Positions 5,660 through 8,869 of a DNA stretch of 8,869 nt are shown one piece after another. The DNA is from an uncultured Clostridiaceae bacterium. GTDB lineage: Bacteria; Bacillota; Clostridia; Lachnospirales; Lachnospiraceae. Under the pieces are notes generated by a model. The model made no database searches and was not told the DNA's origin. It saw only the letters and a list, made by a program, of their open reading frames with translations. Made by a program: the position numbers and the translations under genes. Positions within the stretch are counted from its first letter, which is position 1. Every line of letters begins with the position of its first letter. The stretch covers positions 1 through 8,869 of the forward strand of contig CATKZA010000047.1 in NCBI GenBank assembly GCA_949841235.1, given 5' to 3'.

Positions 5660-7522
5660 TCACTCCTGCATGCTCGACATGCCATGAGCCTTCTTCTTCC
5701 TCCTGAGCCAGCAAAATCCATAGCCCGGCAGTTCTACATCCTTGGCCTCCCGCTCCCTCCCGGTAATCAAATCCTCATACTCCCCATCTCCCTCGTCAAT
5801 CCATGCCGTCCCAGCCTCCTCGCTGAAATTAAAGAGACCCAGGATCTTTTCCCCGCCATGGCACCGTCCCAGACACAGGATGCTTCGGTCATGGGTTTCC
5901 ACCGTCCAGGCATGGGCATGGGACGCAAAGGCGGGGTGAGCCTTCCGCAACTTTTCCAGCCTCGAAAGCCCCCCATAAATCCTTCCCTCCACCGACCGGG
6001 GATCCTTCACCTTCTCCGCATTCTCCCAGTGCATTGCCCCCCGGTGCAGATAGCGGGAATCCTCCCGCTTGTTCCTGTCCTCCTTATAACTATAATCATT
6101 CACCTGGCCAATCTCATCCCCGCTGTACAGAATCGGGATGCCGCTCTGCATGAACATGTAGGCATGGAGCATCACGTCCAGTCGAATGGCTCTTTCCATC
6201 CCCTCCTCGTCCCCCTCGAATCCCGCCTTCTCCACGCCGCAGAGGGATGCGGTGGTGCCGCAGAATCGGGCATCCTGGGTAACCGGGTCATAATTGTACA
6301 GTTCCCCCCGGCTATTGCTGTTTCCGGCAGTCCCCAGAAAATAATCGTTCAGATACTTCTTGTGGGAAACCTCCAGCATCCCGTCCCTAGCCAGAGCATC
6401 ATAGTCAAGCCCCCATCCAATATCATCGTGGCAACGCAGATAATTCAGAAATACATACTCCTTTGGCAGGGCATTGACAATGTCAAGCTGCTGCTTCAAA
6501 AGCCCTGCATCCCGGGTGGCCACCGTATGCCAGGTGGTCGCCATGGTGGTCACATTGTACAGCATATGGCATTCCGGCTTCTCCAACGTCCCGAAATAGG
6601 GAACCACCCGGGCCGGCTCCATGACCACCTCCCCCAGAAGAAGAACGCCGGGGCATACGATCTCGCTGATGATCCGCATCAGGCGGACGATGGTGTGAAC
6701 CTGGGGGAGATTCCTGCAATTCGTCCCCAGCTCCTTCCAGATATAGGGCACGGCATCAATGCGTATAATGTCAATGCCCCGATTGGCAAGATACAGGAAA
6801 TTGTACATCATCTCATTGAACACCCTGGGATTCTGATAATTCAAATCCCACTGATAGGGATAGAAGGTGGTCATCACATAATGCCCCGCCTCATCAATCC
6901 AGGTAAAATTTCCGGGCGCAGTAGCGGGAAACACCTGGGGTACCGTCTGCTCGTACTGTCTGGGAATCACGTCGCTGTCATAGAAGAAGTAACGGCTCAT
7001 ATATTCCCCGTCCCCTCCCCTGGCCTTCCTGGCCCACTGGTGATCCTCGGAAGTATGGTTCATCACGAAGTCGCAGCAGACATTCATCTTCCTGTCATGG
7101 CAAGCCTTGGTCAGATTCTCCAAATCCTCCATCGTCCCCAGTTTCTCCTGCACCTTGCGAAAGTCCCTGACCGCATACCCGCCATCGGATTTTCCCTCCG
7201 TGGTATCGAGAAAGGGCATCAGGTGAACATAATTCACATTGCTCTCTTCCAGATAATCCAGTTTGTCCCGAACTCCTTTCAAATCGCCGGAAAAATTATC
7301 AATATAGAGCATCATCCCCAGCATGTCGTTCCGCTTATACCAGTCCGAATCCTGCTCCCTTCGACGATCCAGCGCCTTCAAGTCTGCGCTCCGCTCCCTA
7401 TAGAATTCCCTGCATTTCCGCTCCAATTCCCCATACATGTCCCCATTGTCATACAGTTCCATGTACAGCCACCGCATCTCGTCCCGATGCCTCTCCAGCC
7501 TTCTCTGAAAAATCTCTGACAT
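5660..7522 (-). CDS. GH13 glucosidase/transglucosidase, amylosucrase-like (GH13_4)
   Basis: Likely acts on sucrose, as a transglucosylase making alpha-glucan or as a hydrolase. The 620 residues are close to Neisseria amylosucrase (636). An N-terminal helical domain (~1-90, MSEIFQRRLERHRDEMRWLY) leads into the (beta/alpha)8 barrel. GH13 motifs: DFVMNHTS (151-158), GIDIIRIDAV with nucleophile Asp256, LLLGEVV with acid/base Glu298, CHDDIGW with Asp366. The sucrose-pocket pair of Neisseria amylosucrase, Asp144 and Arg509, appears kept as Asp113 (KSDGGYAV) and Arg490 (REDSRYLHR). NLPQVHTIVR, WHTVATRD and LNYLRCHDDIGW also follow amylosucrase. No signal peptide, so cytoplasmic. ATG at 7520-7522 with AAGGAGG five nt upstream. 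First gene of an operon with the LacI gene. Hydrolysis versus polymer synthesis cannot be told from sequence by eye. Confidence 0.92.
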   Translation of the reverse strand: MSEIFQRRLERHRDEMRWLYMELYDNGDMYGELERKCREFYRERSADLKALDRRREQDSDWYKRNDMLGMMLYIDNFSGDLKGVRDKLDYLEESNVNYVHLMPFLDTTEGKSDGGYAVRDFRKVQEKLGTMEDLENLTKACHDRKMNVCCDFVMNHTSEDHQWARKARGGDGEYMSRYFFYDSDVIPRQYEQTVPQVFPATAPGNFTWIDEAGHYVMTTFYPYQWDLNYQNPRVFNEMMYNFLYLANRGIDIIRIDAVPYIWKELGTNCRNLPQVHTIVRLMRIISEIVCPGVLLLGEVVMEPARVVPYFGTLEKPECHMLYNVTTMATTWHTVATRDAGLLKQQLDIVNALPKEYVFLNYLRCHDDIGWGLDYDALARDGMLEVSHKKYLNDYFLGTAGNSNSRGELYNYDPVTQDARFCGTTASLCGVEKAGFEGDEEGMERAIRLDVMLHAYMFMQSGIPILYSGDEIGQVNDYSYKEDRNKREDSRYLHRGAMHWENAEKVKDPRSVEGRIYGGLSRLEKLRKAHPAFASHAHAWTVETHDRSILCLGRCHGGEKILGLFNFSEEAGTAWIDEGDGEYEDLITGREREAKDVELPGYGFCWLRRKKKAHGMSSMQE

Positions 7523-7569
7523 AACGCCCTCCTTATCCTGTCACGTCCCCATCTGCTTCACGCTTCCCG

Positions 7570-7609
7570 CTGCGAACGTCACGCTTCGCAATTCTGCACG
7601 GGTTCGCAG
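7570..7609. repeat. inverted repeat in the amylosucrase leader
   Basis: Perfect 8 bp arms CTGCGAAC (7570-7577) and GTTCGCAG (7602-7609) with 24 nt between. One arm lies inside the possible leader ORF and the other just after its stop, so ribosomes on that ORF would open the hairpin. A 9 bp direct repeat TCACGCTTC (7558-7566 and 7579-7587) overlaps. There is no U-run, so this is not a plain terminator. Confidence 0.55.
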
Positions 7610-7647
7610 GCGCTTGGACAGCCTTGTGCAAGCACAGACAGCTTCAT
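7579..7647 (-). CDS. possible 22-codon leader ORF upstream of the amylosucrase gene
   Basis: An ATG at 7645-7647 lies 5 nt after GGAGAGGGG, a good ribosome site, about 38 nt into the predicted transcript. It encodes 22 residues, MKLSVLAQGCPSACE followed by PVQNCEA, with three cysteines, and ends in TGA at 7579-7581. The peptide resembles nothing I know. It ends 56 bp before the amylosucrase start, and its 3' part overlaps one arm of the leader hairpin. It could be a regulatory upstream ORF or chance; conservation in relatives would decide. It is too short to judge by codon use. Confidence 0.35.
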   Translation of the reverse strand: MKLSVLAQGCPSACEPVQNCEA

Positions 7648-7672
7648 GTGCGCCCCTCTCCGCATGAATATA

Positions 7673-7686
7673 TGAAATCGATTTCA
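7673..7686. promoter_or_regulatory. palindromic LacI-type operator (or cre site)
   Basis: TGAAATCGATTTCA is a perfect 14 bp palindrome with the central CG typical of LacI-family operators. It starts 5 bp after the -10 and covers the predicted transcription start, the ideal place for repression. The natural candidate is the LacI protein encoded at the end of the same operon. It also fits the loose cre consensus TGWNANCGNTNWCA, so CcpA binding is possible. Confidence 0.8.
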
Positions 7687-7691
7687 CAAAA

Positions 7692-7720
7692 ATCATATCA
7701 CGTTCTTCTCGGTAAATCAA
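7692..7720 (-). promoter_or_regulatory. sigma-A promoter of the amylosucrase-LacI operon
   Basis: - strand TTGATT (7715-7720), 17 bp, TATGAT (7692-7697). Predicted start is near 7685, inside the palindromic operator. The leader to the amylosucrase ATG is about 160 nt. The promoter begins only 10 bp after the stop of the upstream HAD gene, and no terminator is visible between them. Confidence 0.75.
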
Positions 7721-7729
7721 GCACAATAT

Positions 7730-8641
7730 TTATTTTTCTCTCTCAATGAATATGTCTTTGAAATTTTTTGATATTTCCGCCTTCACAAACTGATTCTTCT
7801 CGCAGAATCGGGAAATCGCATCCACAGCATACACGTATTCCCGCCTGTCATCATGGACAATCATAACTCCCAGGCCGGGATGCTCTGGATTTGCCTGCGT
7901 CCACTGGAGCATCTGCACATCCCCGTCACTGTTTCCAAAAGCCAGTACGGGACACTTTCCCACCTGGTTATAAATGCGGTAGCATTTCTTCTCCTTCCAG
8001 CACCCCTCGTACTCGCCCGTAGGCTCCATGCGGAAGTCCCGGGAATCGTCAATCTCCAATTCCACATTGGAGCCGATGCAGTGAGCATAATCTGCCCCAA
8101 AGTAATAATTCGCCCAGGCATAGGTCAGGGCGTTGCAATTTCCGGACACAAAGAAAATCTCAAACCCATTGGCCTCCAGATAATCATACATCTCTTCCAT
8201 GGGCTGATAGAGGATTTCCCCATAGCGTAATCCCTTTTCCTCGTCAAAATACTTGTCCCGGATATCAAGAATATATGTTCTCGCCTCCTCCGGCATCATC
8301 TTCACCATGGACTTATTCTCCACCTTATTGCCCTTTTCCGCAATCAGGGTACCGTCGATATCCGTCACCGCAATTCGGTCCTCCGGAGGAATATAGCCCA
8401 CGCTGTCCTCATCCGTGGCATCTTCCACGAACTTCACAATCCGCTCCTTCGCTCCCCCCTCTTTCCATGATTTCAAAAAAGAGGCATCTTTTGTCTCCTC
8501 CGCCTTGGTTTTTCCCTCGGAGGTTCCCCCCTGGAAATGGGATGCCGATATCTTTCCCTGCTCTGTTTTCCCACAGGCAGAAAGCGTGAGGCACGCTGAC
8601 AGGGCAAAGCAGATCATAAGCACTTTCTTGATTCCTCGCAT
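7730..8641 (-). CDS. HAD-superfamily phosphatase, membrane-anchored lipoprotein
   Basis: A 303-residue HAD hydrolase exported and lipid-anchored outside the membrane. Residues 1-22 are a lipoprotein signal (basic MRGIKK, hydrophobic stretch, lipobox LSAC with Cys23). Residues 24-65 are a charged linker. HAD motifs are clear: motif I AVTDIDGTLIAE with Asp94 and Asp96, motif II FFVSGN with Ser166, Lys229 (KCPVLAFG) as likely motif III, and motif IV FGNSDGD with Asp239/Asp241. The ~45 residues between the last of motif I and motif II form a cap region. The substrate is not evident; surface HAD phosphatases release phosphate from various esters, and I would not go beyond phosphatase. ATG at 8639-8641 follows AAAGGAAAGGAAA. 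It lies 123 bp after an unidentified gene, with tandem repeats between, and just before the amylosucrase promoter. Confidence 0.88.
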   Translation of the reverse strand: MRGIKKVLMICFALSACLTLSACGKTEQGKISASHFQGGTSEGKTKAEETKDASFLKSWKEGGAKERIVKFVEDATDEDSVGYIPPEDRIAVTDIDGTLIAEKGNKVENKSMVKMMPEEARTYILDIRDKYFDEEKGLRYGEILYQPMEEMYDYLEANGFEIFFVSGNCNALTYAWANYYFGADYAHCIGSNVELEIDDSRDFRMEPTGEYEGCWKEKKCYRIYNQVGKCPVLAFGNSDGDVQMLQWTQANPEHPGLGVMIVHDDRREYVYAVDAISRFCEKNQFVKAEISKNFKDIFIEREK

Positions 8642-8662
8642 GGTTTATTTCCTTTCCTTTTT

Positions 8663-8776
8663 TCAACTACGAACTTTCTATTCGTCTTGTCAATCCTATG
8701 AAATCCCTATTGACCCTTTCAATTCTCCGAAATTCCTATGAATCCTTCCAATCCTGCGAAATCCCTATTCGTCCTC
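8663..8776. repeat. four degenerate ~29 bp tandem repeats
   Basis: Copies at 8663-8689 (27 bp), 8690-8718, 8719-8747 and 8748-8776 (29 bp each) follow with no spacers. On the - strand all share the core ATAG(G)R(A)TTTC, for example AATAGGGATTTC and CATAGGAATTTC, followed by a GGATTGA-like end. The first copy in transcription order contains the stop codon of the upstream gene. No hairpin is evident. The array fills nearly the whole gap before the HAD gene. Confidence 0.75.
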
Positions 8777-8869
8777 CTCGATGACCTGAATCTCCAAAAA
8801 GTCAAAATCAATCTCTTCAATAAAAGAATCCTTGGAAAACCGGGTCTTGTCCCCCCTCTTAAATTCCTT
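8765..8869 (-). CDS. C-terminal end of an unidentified protein (5' part outside window)
   Basis: An open frame enters from the right edge and ends in TAG at 8765-8767, giving 34 residues: KEFKRGDKTRFSKDSFIEEI followed by DFDFLEIQVIEEDE. The tail is acidic. I do not recognise the family, and this much is too short for assignment. It is supported as coding by its open frame to the edge and its fit to the strand of all other genes. Its last codons lie in the first copy of the 29 bp tandem repeat. It is probably co-transcribed with the HAD gene, since no terminator is seen between them. Confidence 0.6.
   Translation of the reverse strand, partial: KEFKRGDKTRFSKDSFIEEIDFDFLEIQVIEEDE

Noticed and set aside
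5612..7519. Long + strand ORF (635 codons) opposite the amylosucrase gene
   Set aside because: It is the antisense shadow of a gene with full GH13 motifs; its sequence is Pro/His/Ile-rich with no domain, and it has no ribosome site or neighbours on that strand.
7541..7726. - strand ORF of 61 codons covering the amylosucrase promoter
   Set aside because: It begins upstream of the predicted transcription start and has no family resemblance; the promoter and operator account for the region.
8664..8693. Promoter for the HAD gene with -35 TTGACA at 8688-8693
   Set aside because: The -35 is perfect but at 17-18 bp the -10 would be GTAGTT or TAGTTG, a poor match; the hexamer arises at the junction of two repeat copies.
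8663..8776. CRISPR-like array
   Set aside because: The units follow each other directly, with no unique spacers, no conserved dyad and no cas genes.

Overview
The window looks like chromosomal DNA of an anaerobic Firmicute of the class Clostridia, most likely Lachnospiraceae. This rests on the gene order rimP-nusA-rnpM(ylxR)-ylxQ-infB, strong AGGAGG-type ribosome binding sites, a signal-less amidase of the sporulation type, and the protein flavour (short NusA, SPOR-tailed amidase, ScrR-like LacI protein). No gene on the + strand is convincing. Every supported gene lies on the - strand, so transcription runs from high to low coordinates.

Layout in the direction of transcription. (1) 8869-8765: the last 34 codons of an unidentified protein. 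(2) 8776-8663: a degenerate ~29 bp tandem repeat that begins inside the end of that gene. (3) 8641-7730: a lipoprotein-anchored HAD-family phosphatase. (4) 7720-4650: a sucrose-type locus, made of a sigma-A promoter, a perfect 14 bp palindromic operator just downstream of the -10, a ~160 nt leader with a possible 22-codon upstream ORF, a GH13 amylosucrase-like enzyme and a LacI-family regulator. (5) 4633-4119: rplS (ribosomal protein L19) with its own promoter, a candidate L19 leader and a clear intrinsic terminator. (6) 4078-3252: a cytoplasmic N-acetylmuramoyl-L-alanine amidase with a SPOR-like tail behind a promoter that resembles the sigma-K consensus. (7) 3154-1: the transcription/translation operon rimP-nusA-rnpM-ylxQ-infB, with infB running off the left edge.

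How the genes work together. The operon in (7) links ribosome maturation (RimP), transcription elongation and termination (NusA), RNA-binding accessory proteins (RnpM, YlxQ) and translation initiation (IF2). rplS adds a ribosomal protein, and its promoter is almost the same in design and partly in sequence as the rimP promoter, which suggests common growth control. The amylosucrase and LacI genes form a self-contained regulated carbohydrate module without a transporter in view.

Most of the window is ordinary housekeeping DNA. I see no clear new multi-gene system. The leads most worth checking are the regulated amylosucrase leader with its small ORF and hairpin, the 29 bp tandem repeat, the palindromic insert between nusA and rnpM, the in-frame 57 bp repeat in infB, and the matched rimP/rplS promoters. 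Several starts differ from the longest reading frame: rimP (TTG), rplS (GTG), rnpM, and the LacI gene.
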